A DNA stretch of 64,000 bases from Nansenia antarctica (GCA_963989245.1 OZ022344.1:62149242-62213241), one strand, 5' to 3'; numbered from the stretch's first letter, positions 1-11,753 are shown. Program-made: numbers and translations. The notes: generated from the letters alone by a model not told the origin.

Positions 1-1422
1 TTTGTAGGAGCCTATTAACTCTATTTTTACAGAAGGAAATATCCATTGCTTTCTTCTGTAAAATATCAAACACAACATCTGTGTGGGCGAAAATCTGCTC
101 AAATGTAAAAAGCAAAAACATGAATTCAAAGTCTTCTAACTTTGCATTGAATCCATCTGCCATCCTTATAGACTCATCGTCCATAGAGGGGTGATTTATG
201 ATATTAGTGAATGTCTCCATCAGGCGGTCTCTGTTTTCAGCCACGGTGTTGACGAGACGAGAGGTGAAGTTCCAGCGTGTGGGTGCACTTTTGGGCATTC
301 TGGAACACCTGGTTTCTTCCAGCATCATCACTCGTTTGGTCGACTTGCTGAAGAAAGAGGTGAACCCAGCAAGAGTGGCGAAGAACACCTTGGCCTTGGG
401 GATGTTTTTCAATCCTTGGCAGAGGATGAGATTGAGGCGATGTGCGTAACAATGCACAAAAATGGCACTGGGTGCAACTGCTCGCACCTTGGCTTGTAGC
501 CCATTAAGAGCTGAGGCCATGACTGCTGCACCATCATACGTTTGTGCTATGAGCTTCTCCGCAAAGTTGAAATCAGACATCTCTGACTCCATCATTCCAA
601 AAATGGACTGGGCATCTCGTCCACTGGAAACATCAAAAAAGCCCAAAAAGCGCTCCTGGATTGTGCCAGTTTCATCAAAATAACGTACAATAACAGACAG
701 CTGGGCATGGCAGCTAACGTCTGTCGTTTCATCAACCTGCCATGCATAAAAGGGAGCTGCATCCATCTCTTTCTTCACCTCATCTTTAATTGTTGCTGCA
801 ATAGCTGCAATCAAATCATTCTGGATGGTTTTAGATAGACCAGAGAACACAGTAGCGTTTGTAATATGCTCCGCTAATAAGGCGTCGTAGCGCGCTATCA
901 GGGCCACTAATTCCCTGTAGTTTCCCTTCTCAGTCTCGTCATGCCCTCTAAAAGCCTGCTCTTGCATTCCAAGATAACACGTTGCATCGATGAGACGGAT
1001 TAACGCATCTCTGTTTCTTCTCACTTTGATATTGTAGTTTGCTCTGTATAAACGAGCTCCCTCATCTATCAACTCGTTGATAGGCAGGCGGCCAAATAGC
1101 TTCAGCCTGGTATTCGAACCGATGTGCTCACAGCACTGGTCATGCCTTTTCGTAGCCCTGTCTAAATTCTTAGCATCACTGAATCCTTGCACAGACCAAG
1201 CGTCAAAAGGTACTTCTTTCTTCCCCATCAGAAGGCATGGGCAACAGTACACGCAGTTGGTCTTAGCGCTCCCCGCCATCCAGGAATACCTGTCATACCA
1301 GCCCACTTTCATCTTAGATTCATTCTGTTGCTTACCCCTGGCTCGAGTCACACGACTCATCGTTACCTCTGGAGTTGGTCGGCCAGCAGATCTTATCTTC
1401 ACTTTTGCAGCATGGTCTAAAG

Positions 1423-2612
1423 CAGGGGTCGGCAATTAGGTTTGGCCTCGGGCCACATTTTTTTTGAGCCACTAGATGGCGGGCCCGAACATAATCAAAG
1501 GCTAATTTAAGTAATTGATTGTTTAAAAATGTGACACGTTCTAATGCTTTGACTTTTTTTTCGACTGTACACATCGCTAGTCAACTAACACAGCTTGTTT
1601 TGTGAACCTGCTAACAATGTAAAGTAGTGTTCTAGTTAACTAGGTAGTTGTCCAATCCATTATGTTGCAGTATTTTGGCTTGACTAGCGAGTTTGTGTTG
1701 TGATTCTCAACAACGTTGAAACGTAGTTTCACACTTTTCCATATTTTTGAATAATAAATGTGTGGACTGACGATGTAGCGTAGCCTAACTTATTCTAATA
1801 ATTATGTAACATAGTTTCATTCTGATAATTATTCCCCCCTCCTCCCAGACAAGGTCACATTATTATTATTGGATTGGTTGTTTGCGTGCCGGGTGAAGTT
1901 AGCCAAACAGTTAACCTGCTAGCAAGAGAAACATAATGTCACTCTCCAAAGGTCTAAAGAGGAAAGTTGACGGTGGAAACAGGGCATTTAAAGAGGAATG
2001 GACAGCGAACTATACGTTCATCCTACCTGGTTTCATCAATGCAAAGCCGTTGTGAGAGACATTTTCCGTGCTCACAATGTTCCCTTTCTATACATGCGAG
2101 TCGTCCTTTTCGTCAATGAATGCGATAAAGACGCACGAGAGGAATCGATGGATGCATAAAAACCTTGAGAACTGCCTGTGGATTAAAGTGACGTCAATAT
2201 CACCAGATATCAAGCAAATACTGACCGATGGGAGATGCTTTTTGTTTGCGCCGATTTTGTTTTCAATGTTTTTCAGAAAATTAAACAGAATTTGCGTTGT
2301 TACTGTTCATATGTGTGTTGCAGTCACATATACGTAAACATTACGTTTGAATGGCTTACTGAGCTCGTGTTATTTTGTTCAAACCACACACGGTATGTCG
2401 GCTATTTCAGCACCGTGACGCGTTGTCCACCTGCTTATGATTCAGAGGGGTTCAGCGTCAGTGCGCTTCGGTGCACCCCGCTGCCTGATTGTCTGTCCCT
2501 GTGTCATTCACTCTCAACATGGATAAAAGTACAATAAGCATTATTCAGGTGGAGTTCGATTCTCTATTCGGACATTATAGGCGCTATATGTGGGACTGTC
2601 GGTCCGATATTA

Positions 2613-2643
<31 letters not shown>

Positions 2644-2727
2644 TGGATTCTCAAAATAATCTGCTGGGCCAAATATTATTGGTGACGGGCCAGCAATGGC
2701 CCACGGGCCGCCTATTGCCGACCCCTG
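1423..2727 (+). mobile_element. Nested non-autonomous hAT with perfect 8-bp TSD
   Basis: The ends are CAGGGGTCGGCAA (1423) and its exact complement TTGCCGACCCCTG (to 2727). They are flanked by the 8-bp TSD GTCTAAAG at 1415-1422 and 2728-2735. The element is 1305 bp. It interrupts the transposase of hAT A. A poly(A/T) tract lies at 2620-2641. A block near 2525-2610 is also found, inverted, in the hAT at 37635-38900 (around 38515-38600). Confidence 0.93.
1936..2240 (+). pseudogene. Internally deleted hAT transposase remnant (GTF2IRD2/ZBED5-like ends)
   Basis: A 39-codon ORF from 1936 reads MSLSKGLKRKVDGGNRAFKE and then EEWTANYTFILP, the N-terminus of GTF2IRD2/ZBED5-type hAT transposases, and stops at 2055. 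Immediately after it, 2068-2240 reads FPFYTCESSFSSMNAIKTHE and RNRWMHKNLENCLWI, which matches the C-terminal hAT dimerisation region of the same family. The whole catalytic core is missing between them. This is an internal-deletion derivative that keeps both gene ends and cannot make transposase itself. The intact relative at 56848-58677 shows what is missing. Confidence 0.75.
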
Positions 2728-3434
2728 GTCTAAAGTATGGAATGGCTGGGACAACAAATAGTCGACTAGATTTTCTTTCCCATCCCATGGCCTGCATCTA
2801 GGTTGAACTCCATCCTCCTCTCCCACTGGATTCGGACCCATGCCACCACCACAAGCACCTGTTGCATGTACATTTACCTCTCTCACATCCATTTGACTGG
2901 CTAATGCTAGCTCAAAATGGCTTCATGTGATTGGACGAACAAAATGTCAATCATTCAGCCCTGGACTCATTTCTAATATTTATCCTGCAGAACAGCACTC
3001 ATACACGCGTGTGGCGGAAAAAGGTACTACACGGAGGCCAGGCCTCCTGTTCCCACCTATTTCAGTGATTTGGCCAATCACATATTGCCATGAAAAAAAT
3101 TGCATTACATTGACTTCTATGAGAAACCACTTTCCGACAGGAGGCCTGGACTTTTCGACAGGAGGCCTGGCCTCCTTCAATAGAAACAGATAAGGGATTC
3201 TGGCCTGTAGGTGCTTTACAATTGCAATATTGGGTTTTAGCCATGGAAAATATTTATGAACAAAACGGAAATAATATTAATAAATAATATTAATATAAAA
3301 CTATTTTAAATATTTTTTTTGTTAAATAAATAAAAAATAAAAAATAGAATTATTGCTTTTTTAAATCTCTCTCTCTTCTCTCAAATTATTGGGGAGGCCA
3401 GGCCTCCTCCACCTCTATGGAGGAGCCTCCACTG

Positions 3435-6400
3435 GTAAGTAAGTAAGTAAAGCTTTATTTATATAGCACCTTTCATACAAGAAATGCAGCTCAAAGTGCT
3501 TTACAACAGGAATATAATAAAACATAGCATAGAATGAATATAAAAGCAGGGGAAAACAGTAAAGGAAAAGGTAAAGATAAAATACAATAAATAAAAAAAG
3601 AGAAACAAAATACAACCTCTGCCTTAACACTTAGTAACCGCTATCCATCTTCTCATCAGCAGAATACCTTTCCCTATCCCTCTCATTTCCCTACCTTACA
3701 CAGTCTTTCTGTACTTCTCACTGGCTTTCAAGTTCAAACATGGCTGACCTTGCACCAAAAATCCAGTATCAACATTGCAGTTTCTTTCTTTTGCACTTAC
3801 TCAAACCTTCTGACAACATACAATCACCTCTTTCTCATCGGTCCGGCAGTGTCAGATCACAGTATTTTAACCAACTGGATTTGTAGCCTAACTGTCGTCT
3901 GTCTCTAGACACAGCAGCGCAAAATCCCAGTCAACTGGATCTGTAGCCCAACTTGGCTTTGTGGTACCAATGTTATCCCCCCACAGTCTGTGGAGTTAAA
4001 GACCATGTGCATTACTGTGTTAAGAAATAAATAGATAAAACATTTAAAGTGCAGCAGCTGGCAAATGAGCAGTAGGCAGGTGCAGATGAGCTAGTTAAAG
4101 GAGTGCAATAGCTGGCAAATGAGCAGTGGGCAGGTGCAGATAAGCTAGTTGAAGGCTATATTGAAGAAGTGCGTTTTTAGCTTTCTTTTAAAAATATTTT
4201 GTGAGCTGGCTTCCCTGATCTCTAAAGGTAATGTGTTCCAAAGCTTTGGGGCATAGTTGGCAAAGGCTGCGCTCCCGATCTTCTTCTGACTGTTGCTGGG
4301 AACCTCTAATAAACCTGCGATAGATGATCTTAGTGTTCTTGAGGGTGCATAATTGGCAAGGGAATTAGCAATGTACTTTGGGCCTCGCCCATTAAGGGCT
4401 TTGTATATAAGGAGGAGGACCTTAAAATCAACCCTACATGTTACTGGCAGCCAGTGCAGAGTAGCTAGGACCGGAGTTATGTGTTCTCTCCTCTTGGTTC
4501 TAGTTAGAAGTCGAGCTGCAGAGTTTTGAATGAGCTGAAGTCTTGCAGTCGTTTTTTTAGGAAGGCCAGTAAAAAGTGTGTTACAGTAATCGAGCCGGCT
4601 TGAGACAAAGGCATGAATCAGTTTTTCAGCATCTTTTTGGTTTATAAGTGGTCTTACTTTAGCAATGTTTCTAAAGTGAAAGAATGATGTTTTCGTCACC
4701 TTGTTAATATGGGACTTGAAGCTTAGGTCTGAGTCGAAAATAACACCTAGACTTGTAACCTCAGGTTTAATCAATGATGTCAGTTTCCCTAGATTATTAA
4801 GCAGCATATCCCTCTTTGCTTTAGGGCCGATCAGTAGGACTTCAGTTTTGTCCTCGTTTAGCTTCAAGAAGTTATTGCTCATCCATTTATTTATTGCTAG
4901 AAGACAGTTCGTAATGGAGTCTATAGCTGAAGTATCATTTGGTTCAGCAGAAATGTACAGTTGCGTGTCATCGGCATAGCTGTGGAAACATACGTTGTGC
5001 TCTCTAATGATGTCCCCGAGTGGTAACATGTATAGTGAGAATAGTAGTGGACCAAGGCAGCTCCCTTGTGCGACTCCGAAATCGCTGTCATATTTCTCAG
5101 ACACATGATCTCCAAGCTTGACATAGAACTTCCTCCCTGTAATGTATGTTCTGAACCAATTTAACACGCTGCCAGAAAGACCAACTAACTCTTCGAGACG
5201 ATTGATTAGGATATCATGGTCGATCGTATCGAACGCTGCACTTAGATCTAATAGGACGAGAATTGAGACCTTATTAGCATCAGAGTTTAGTCTGAGATCA
5301 CTCACTATTTTAGTAAGAGCAGTTTCAGTGCTGTGGTATGTTCTAAAACCTGATTGAAATTCCTCCATGACATTATTTTCTTTCAGAAAGGAGTTTATTT
5401 GTAGTGAAACTTCCTTCTCAAGTATCTTACTAATGAATGTGAGGTTGGATATCGGTCTGTAGTTTTTCAGTGCATCGGCGTCGAGGTTGGGTTTCTTTAA
5501 TAGCGGTCTTACAGCAGCTGTTTTGTAGGCATCAGGGAAGATGCCTGTTTGAAGCGACGTATTTATGATCTTCAGCACATGATTTGAGACACTATCAAAC
5601 ACCCGCTTGAAGAATGCTGTTGGTATAGGGTCAAGGCAGGAGGTGGAGGAATTAGATTTAGAGACAGTAGTGTGATACAGGTGAATTCACTCATAGTTGC
5701 TGCTTTTGTTTTCCTGAGGTCGACTATGTTTGCGTCAGGGGTGATGCTGGCTCTAATAGATGTTATTTTATTATTAAAGAACAGTGCAAGCTCTTCACAT
5801 TTTGTTGCTGACGGCTGCGGAGGGGGGGGGGCAGTGTTGATTAGCTTGTCAATAGTAGAGAATAACACTCTAGAGTTACTAGCGTTTTCTGTAATAATCA
5901 TGGAGAAGTAATCCTTTCTAGCAAGGCGTATTGTTTTGTTGTAGGCAGTCATCGTGTCTTTATAAATATCACAGTGGACTGTGAGCCTAGTCTTCCTCCA
6001 TTTTCTTTCAGCTGCCCGACATTTCCTCTTGCTGTCATTAACACTGGTATTGCTCAACCAAGGGGAGATTCTATCAGTTGCCCGCTTCCTAACCTTTAGG
6101 GGTGCAGCAATATCTAACGTAGTTGATAGTGTACTGTGTAAATTTAGGGCCATCTCATGTAGAGAGAATTCGTCGCTGCATGGCTCAATTGACCTCATAA
6201 TGTTAGAAAACTGTGTTTCAGCATTGGTGTCTAAGAGTCTTTTTTGAACTACCGTTTGTATTCTAGTCTTTGTTAAGATTAGCTTAGTATCAAAAAACAC
6301 ACAGTAATGGTCAGAGATAGCAGGCATTTCATGTACTGATACGTTATCAATGTTCAGCCCTGTTGTTATTACCAAGTCCAGGGTGTTGCCATGTTGGTGC

Positions 6401-6663
6401 GTAGCTTGATGTATGTGCTGTGTAAGTCCAAAACTGTCCAGTAGGTTCAAGAGCTCTATACTTTTGGGGTCATCCTTCTTATTAATGTGAATGTTCAAAT
6501 CTCCATTCAAGATTAATCTATCAAATCTAGTGACGACAGTTGAGATCAGTTCTGAAAATTCTTGCAGGAATACTGATAATGAGCATCTTGGTGGTCGATA
6601 TACTGTAATGATAAGGACTGATATTTCTGCTTTGAGCTCAAGAGCATAATAGAAGAATCTAAC
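3435..6663 (-). mobile_element. L2/CR1-clade LINE, 5'-truncated
   Basis: The minus-strand element runs from a truncated endonuclease (about 6663) through reverse transcriptase to a 3' UTR and a TAAG-type repeat tail (3435-3455). The tail-proximal sequence (TTTATATAGCACCTTTCAT then CAAAGTGCTTTACA) is the common fish L2 3' end. The 3' UTR at about 4045-4150 holds a tandemly duplicated block of about 50 bp (GCTGGCAAATGAGCAGT occurs twice). The 5' truncation adjoins the start of the KIAA1586-like gene at 6664. Confidence 0.85.
4145..6663 (-). pseudogene. L2-like LINE endonuclease-reverse transcriptase, one frameshift
   Basis: The APE-type endonuclease part contains ITVYRPPR, LNGDLNIHI and MPAISDHYCVFF. 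The reverse transcriptase contains NYRPISNL, FQSGFRTYHSTETAL, LLDLSAAFDTIDH, QGSCLGPLLFSLY and the catalytic YADD (in CFHSYADDTQLY). The C-terminus (KLWNTLPLEIR) ends at 4145. The two halves lie in different frames; the switch is near 5655-5670, where a one-base indel separates the linker from the DPIPTAFFK motif. The catalytic residues of the RT half are preserved. As the endonuclease N-terminus is missing and the frame is broken, this copy should be inactive. Confidence 0.85.
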
Positions 6664-8185
6664 GTGGAAACTAACGTTAGGAAGACAAAAAAAAAAGAGG
6701 TCGGAGGAGATGAGGATGATGATGATGCTGATGACCACCCGCCTGTTGCTGGAGATGGGGGGTGCGAAGATGCTGGGGTCCCTCTGGCTGGCTGGACCAG
6801 AGAACAGTGGAGTGACTGGACCAGACGTCTCCCGTGGCTGTTCTCAAAGAATAGTTGCTTAGGCTGTACTCTATGCAGGGATGCCAAAAGCCTTCTCCTC
6901 ACTGATAAAGTTGGAACGCACTTGTCAGAAGAGTGGATGAACGGGGACGTAACCAGTAACAGACAGAACAACTTGCGTAAGAAAATCTACAAGCACCGGG
7001 ATAGTGTGGCGCACAAACGGGCAGTTGAACTGGCAGAAACAAGACAAAAAGAAATAATGCCAAACAGGATTCTCTCTATCAACGCAAAGTTGTTCGAGGA
7101 AACATCAATCGCGTTCAGATCCGCCTATATGGTAGCCAAGGAAAGGATGGCTTTTAAAAAACTTCCACCCGTCATGCAGCTCCAAGAGATCAATGGGGCA
7201 AAGGTAGGCCCTGTACACAGATCCGATAAATCCTGTGCTGAGATTATTCACCACATTGCACACGAAATGTGCAAAAAGTTTGTTGTTAATGTTAAAAAGG
7301 CCCAGTCAAAAATAAGCATCACTATTGATGAGAGCACAGTGCACGGACGTGCGTATATGATTTTATATGTGAGATGTGACGTGACAGGAAAAGGGGATGT
7401 GGACAATGTCTATTTAGACCTCACAGAGCTAACGCAGGGCACAGACGCTGAGTCCATCTACAACAGCCTGAGAGAGGCTCTACGTAAAGCAGGTTTTGAT
7501 GATGAGTTTTTGGCTAATAATCTCATCAGCATAGCCACTGATGGTGCTTCTGTCCTCACGGGCAAAAACAGTGGAGTCATTGCTCGCCTGAAACAGGATT
7601 TCCCAAATATACTGTCTGTACATTGCCTTTGCCACCGGGCAGAATTGGCAGTCCATGACGCTCTAAAACTTGTTGCTGGATGTAACCACTTTGAGTTTTT
7701 TATTTCAAAACTGTACGCTTTGTATCACCAGTCCGCGAAGAATGCCAGACTACTCGAGGAGGCAGCAAAGGAGTTGAACGTGCAGGTTTTGAAAATCGGG
7801 CAGATTTTTACCATAAGGTGGGTGGCAAGTAGTTTTGGAACTGTCAAAGCCGTCTGGAACAACTACCCTGCGTTAGCGAGACACTTTAAAACCGCAAGTG
7901 ACATTGAGAGGAAGAAATTCCTTGGGCTCCACAAACGGCTCTCAAACGCTGGATTTGTAGCCGATCTGGCTTGCATGAAAGACATGCTTCGTGAACTGCA
8001 GGCCCTGTCACTAAGGTTGCAGCAAAGGGACATAGATATAGTGAGTGCTAGTCGTCAGATTCAGCAGTGCATTGATGTAATTAACGCTATGAAAGTGGGT
8101 GGAGGTAAATCAGCACAGAAGGCTGAGGAACGCATGTCACAAGGATTGTTCAAAGGTGTGGAGCTAGTTGAGAGGCTGAGCAGCG

Positions 8186-11100
8186 CAGTGGCGTGCAGTC
8201 AGGTGAGGCAGGGTAGGCAGTGCCTCACCCAGGCATTTAAGAAAGAAAAAGAATATCAGTCTTTTTTAAATATTTTTTTATTATTTTTTTATCTCAAAAA
8301 TATATATCTGTATATATTTTATTTATTTTACTAATTATTCTTAACTTTAATGTGTTAAAATGTTGTTAAAATAAAAATAAATGATGTAAAATGTGTTGTT
8401 TTAAAAATAGAATGCATGCCCTGGCACCAGGAGAGTTTGCTCCCAAAGCTAGCTGATTGCTGGCGAGAGGCTGAGGCAGACTGTGCTTGTGCCTCTGTGC
8501 TATGCGAAGTGATAGACCAACGGTTTCGTAGGTTTGCGCATGCGTAGTCTGTTCTCACATTGTCTTCATTGATGGACGTTGAGGCACCGTGCCACGCTGC
8601 CTCTGACTGTCTGACAGCATGATTGACAGTTTGCGTTTGGCTTGTTTGGCTTGCCGTAGCGGCATTCCTCTGCTGTTTGCGCCACGGTTCTACATTTCCC
8701 CAGCTAACTTGCGATCTCGGCATCATGGATATCCAACAGTTAAAAAGATTTTCAACCTTCAGTTTTGAGCAAAAAGTAAATGTGATTGAAAATGGGAGGG
8801 CAACACCTGACCTATCTCAATTAATCCAAAGGAAGGGACAGAAGATTGTACGGAATGGTACAAACGGAATGGTACAAAAAACGGAATGGTAAAAATTTAA
8901 ATTTAAAACGGAATGGTACAAAAAAAAGGACTGGCTGTGTGGATGTAGCCAGGCTAACAAGCTATTCTGCTTCCCTTGCCTATTGTTCTCGTCTAGCGAC
9001 AGTGTGTGGGTGAAAGGGGGCTACTGTGACCTGAACAATTTTCCAAGAGCTTTAGAGAAGCATGAAAAATCCATAGCCCACATCCACTCTCAGATGGCCT
9101 TGAAAACCTTTGGCAAAAGTCGCATAGACATGGCCCTGGATGAGCAGCACCGGCTGCATGTTACTGCACACAACGCAAAGGTAAAGGACAACAGGGAAAT
9201 CTTGAAAAGCCTAATTGATGCAACATGCTACCTTGCTAAACAAGAATTAGCATTTCGGGGAAACGACGAGAGCAGTAGCTCCATCAATCGTGGGAATTAT
9301 GTCGAACTTTTACATTTGATGGCAGGAAAGGATGAGAAATTAGCTGCACATTTAAAATCATCAACTGTGTTTATGGGTACATCGAATAGGATATAGAATG
9401 ACATTATTGAAGCAATCGGTGATGTCGTAAGGTTTCATATAAAAAATGACATAAAGGCTGCATCATTTGTTGCACTCGAAGTGGATGAAACCACGGATAT
9501 CACAAACAAAGCCCAAATATCTGTGATTTTTCCATATGTCAACAGCGACAGTGAAGTAAAAGAAGCCTTTTTGGGATTTGATGACGTGAGCAATGACAGG
9601 CGGGCACAGGCAATATCAGAATATGTATTGGCTGTATTACATAAATATGAGTGCATTGAAAAGTTAGTCGCCCAAACCTATGATGGAGCTGCAGTGATGG
9701 CCTCTGAGCTCAACGGAGTACAGGCAAAAAGAAAAGAAAAAGTGCCAGAAGCTACCTTTACGCATTGCTATGCACATGAATTAAACCTAGTCCTTTCACA
9801 ATCAGCAAAATACATTCCAGAGTGTAAAGTGTTTTTCAAAACTGTTGAAGGGCTCGCATCATTTTTCAGCAAGTCTACCAAACGCACACATCTACTGGAT
9901 GAAATTGTGAAATCCCGCATCCCTAGGGCATCGTCTGTTAGGTGGAACTCAAACTCCAGGTTGGTACAGACTATCCTCCAACACGTACCAGATCTCCGCC
10001 AAGTCTTCTGGACAATGATGGAGAACACTGATGAATGGGACGGCGAGACTCTCGCTATGGCCTCTGGATTTCATCTGTTGCTTTCAAAAGCATCCACCTA
10101 TTTTCTCTTGAATGTTTATGGTGACATATTCATCGTGACAGACGCGCTCTTTCGTGTTCTTCAGAACAAGACAATGGATATTGGCCTATGTTGTGTGCGC
10201 GTCAGAGACACCATGTGTGCGTTGAACAATCAGCGCGAACAGTTTGATAGTTTATATGATCGTTTTGAACAGAAATGCAATGAACTGAATCTTTCGGAAG
10301 ACAATTCTCGCCACAGCAGATCCCCCAGAGATGAGAGGAGAAGACTGTTTTACAGTGTTCTTGACAACATCACTGTACAAATGAAGGCCCGGTTTCACAA
10401 TATGAATGAGCTTGCTTTCCTTGGCCTCGTTGACAGCAAGAAATTTGCGGAGATGTCAGTTAATTTTGACTGTGACAAATTGGAAAGTCTGTCCAAATAC
10501 GCAAAATACTTTGATCTAGTTAGATTAAAATCTGATTTGGTGGGATTATACTGTTCACAAATGGTCCAGGGAATGTCACCTGTACAACTGCTTACATTTT
10601 TGAGGGACAATGACCTGCAGGAGACAGTACCTCAGGCCACAAAGCTATTGAAGCTGGTCTTAACTATACCTGCTCCAACCGCTTCTGTGGAGAGGACCTT
10701 TTCAGCATTAAAACGCATCAAGACCTACAGCCGAAATAGGATGGAACAGGGCAGGCTTTCATCTTTGGCTCTGATTTCCATTGAAAAGGAGAGACTCATG
10801 AAACTAATGAATGCACCAGACAAGGAGGACTTCTATAACAAAGTGATCAGCATCTTCATCCAGAAGGATAGACGGATGGACTTCATTTACAAATAAAGTA
10901 AGTGCCCCCCTCCCATTGGCTTTGTGCATGTTATAATGTGATGGTGGTTGTGGTGCGCTGACACCAAACTCATTCCCGGACAGCGCTGCCTGTCTTCTCG
11001 CTCTCCCTCGTCGTCTGTCTCATTCAGACGACCGAATAGCCTATAGTAGTAGTATAGTATATAGTATATATAGTATAGTAGTATAATAGCCTATAGTAGT

Positions 11101-11273
11101 AGGCCTACTTCTTGAAGAAGTGAGTTTTGAGCCTGCGTTAAAAGATATAAGGGCTATTTGATTGTCTTTATAGTATGCGCTATGCCATTTGAAGTCTGGC
11201 TGCTGCGTTACTCGCATGATTTTTTTAAATAGCTCACTGCCTACCCAGCCAATGACCTCACTGCACGTTACTG
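8186..11273 (+). mobile_element. hAT DNA transposon B (3088 bp) with 8-bp TSD
   Basis: The left end reads CAGTGGCGTGCAGTCAGGT and the right end, read inward, CAGTAACGTGCAGTGAGGT. Subterminal GGGTAGGCAGTG blocks also match. The flanking 8-bp TSD GAGCAGCG occurs at 8178-8185 and 11274-11281. It sits inside the coding sequence of the KIAA1586-like gene. The 5' leader (8226-8724) is AT-rich and then GC-richer. The 3' leader (10897-11273) includes a TAGTATAG-type simple repeat at 11041-11100. I see no other gene inside. Confidence 0.93.
8725..10896 (+). pseudogene. hAT transposase B (ZMYM1/DUF4371-like) with repeat expansion and one in-frame stop
   Basis: The gene starts at ATG 8725 (MDIQQLKRFSTFSFEQK). 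At 8850-8925 a run of near-identical ACGGAATGGTACAAA copies breaks the frame before the finger block (GCSQANKLFCFPCLLF). The following ORF reads DATCYLAKQELAFRG and ends at a TAG at 9394-9396. The frame then continues as NDIIEAIGDVV, VDETTDITNKAQ, AQTYDGAAVMASELNG, HCYAHELNLVL and FFSKSTKRTH, with a full hAT dimerisation tail (PAPTASVERTFSALKRIKTY) ending at 10896. The paralogue in hAT A has a glutamine codon where this copy has TAG, so one C-to-T change explains the stop. About 470 C-terminal residues are uninterrupted. Confidence 0.85.
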
Positions 11274-11580
11274 GAGCAGCGGTAAGATTAAAAGGGGTCA
11301 GTTCTACCAGGCTGTTATCGACAACCTTAAGAAGCGAATGCCAGAGTCAGATCTCGTTCATATGCTCAAACCCCTCGACAAGCGCTTTTGGCCACAGGAC
11401 CGCAACGCACTCATCCTTTATGGAGAAAAAGAAATACGGGCCCTTGCGAAACAACTTGGCGAATCTGCCAGTGAAGCAGCGCAGGAGTTTCGTGACTGGA
11501 AGCTGCAAGATGCTGCACCAGGGAAAGTGCTGGAGAAGCTGTCCATAGCAAGCAGAACATACTTAAATACTTATAATACA

Positions 11581-11688
11581 GGATTATTCCATTTTGAATT
11601 GCACTTGCATTAATTAGTTAGGCCACATTTAGGGTTAGGGTTAAGGTTAGGGTAACCATAGGGTTTCCAATTCAAAATGGAATAATCC
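11581..11688. mobile_element. 108-bp MITE-like inverted repeat with telomere-like loop
   Basis: Perfect 21-bp inverted repeats (11581-11601, starting GGATTATTCC, and 11668-11688) bracket about 66 bp. The loop contains TTAGGG-type repeats (about 11628-11656: TTTAGGGTTAGGGTTAAGG, then TTAGGGT). It begins exactly where homology to the KIAA1586-like gene stops. No convincing TSD is visible in the flanks, so superfamily assignment is open. Confidence 0.6.
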
Positions 11689-11753
11689 CGAGAGAAGCCC
11701 CGACAGGCGCACATAACATGCGCACCCCTGCGCTATCAGAACGAGATACCCCA

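Larger units (their letters stand above)
1..2892 (-). pseudogene. hAT transposase A (ZMYM1/DUF4371-like), split by a nested hAT
   Basis: Read on the minus strand, codons run from an ATG at 2892 to 2728, stop at the nested element (1423-2727), and resume in the same frame at 1422 down to the window edge with no stop. Recognisable stretches are the zinc-finger-like block FCCPCLLMGK-type (here CVYCCPCLLMGKKE), RRNRDALIRLIDATCYLGMQ, the acidic motif WQVDETTDVSCHAQ, then AQTYDGAAVMASALNG and HCYAHRLNLIL, which are hallmarks of ZMYM1-like hAT proteins. The C-terminal dimerisation region is off the window. Without the insertion the frame looks intact, so the inactivation is recent. It is paralogous to the transposase at 8725-10896 (shared QTYDGAAVMAS and FFSKSTKR). 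Confidence 0.8.
1..3434 (-). mobile_element. hAT DNA transposon A, 5' part, running off the left edge
   Basis: The minus strand encodes a hAT transposase open to base 1. The element's 5' terminus is read as position 3434, where the minus strand begins CAGTGGAGGCTCCTCC, the CAG-type end usual for hAT elements. The subterminal part (2980-3434) contains repeated GGAGGCCTGGCCTCC-like blocks in both orientations, typical of transposase-binding regions. The other end lies outside the window, so no TSD can be tested. The 3434 end abuts the TAAG-repeat tail of the neighbouring LINE, which suggests insertion into that simple repeat. Confidence 0.75.
6664..11572 (+). pseudogene. KIAA1586-like hAT transposase, split by hAT B and 3'-truncated
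   Basis: An ORF from ATG 6664 runs to 8185, is interrupted by hAT B (8186-11273), and resumes in frame at 11282 (KRGQFYQAVIDNLKKRMPES, then DKRFWPQDRNALILYGE) to about 11572. The N-terminus is acidic (EVGGDEDDDDADDHPP), followed by a finger-like block with CLGCTLCRD. The hAT core is visible as ISITIDESTVHGRAYMILY, SIATDGASVLTGKNSGV and SVHCLCHRAELAVHDAL. This resembles the vertebrate family annotated as E3 SUMO-protein ligase KIAA1586-like. The hAT dimerisation tail is absent; unrelated sequence with a small inverted-repeat element starts at 11581. The start codon is the first in frame after the LINE junction, so the true N-terminus may be longer. Confidence 0.75.

Noticed and set aside
11628..11656. 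A chromosome end
   Set aside because: Only four or five TTAGGG-like units, imperfect and flanked by inverted repeats in the middle of the window.
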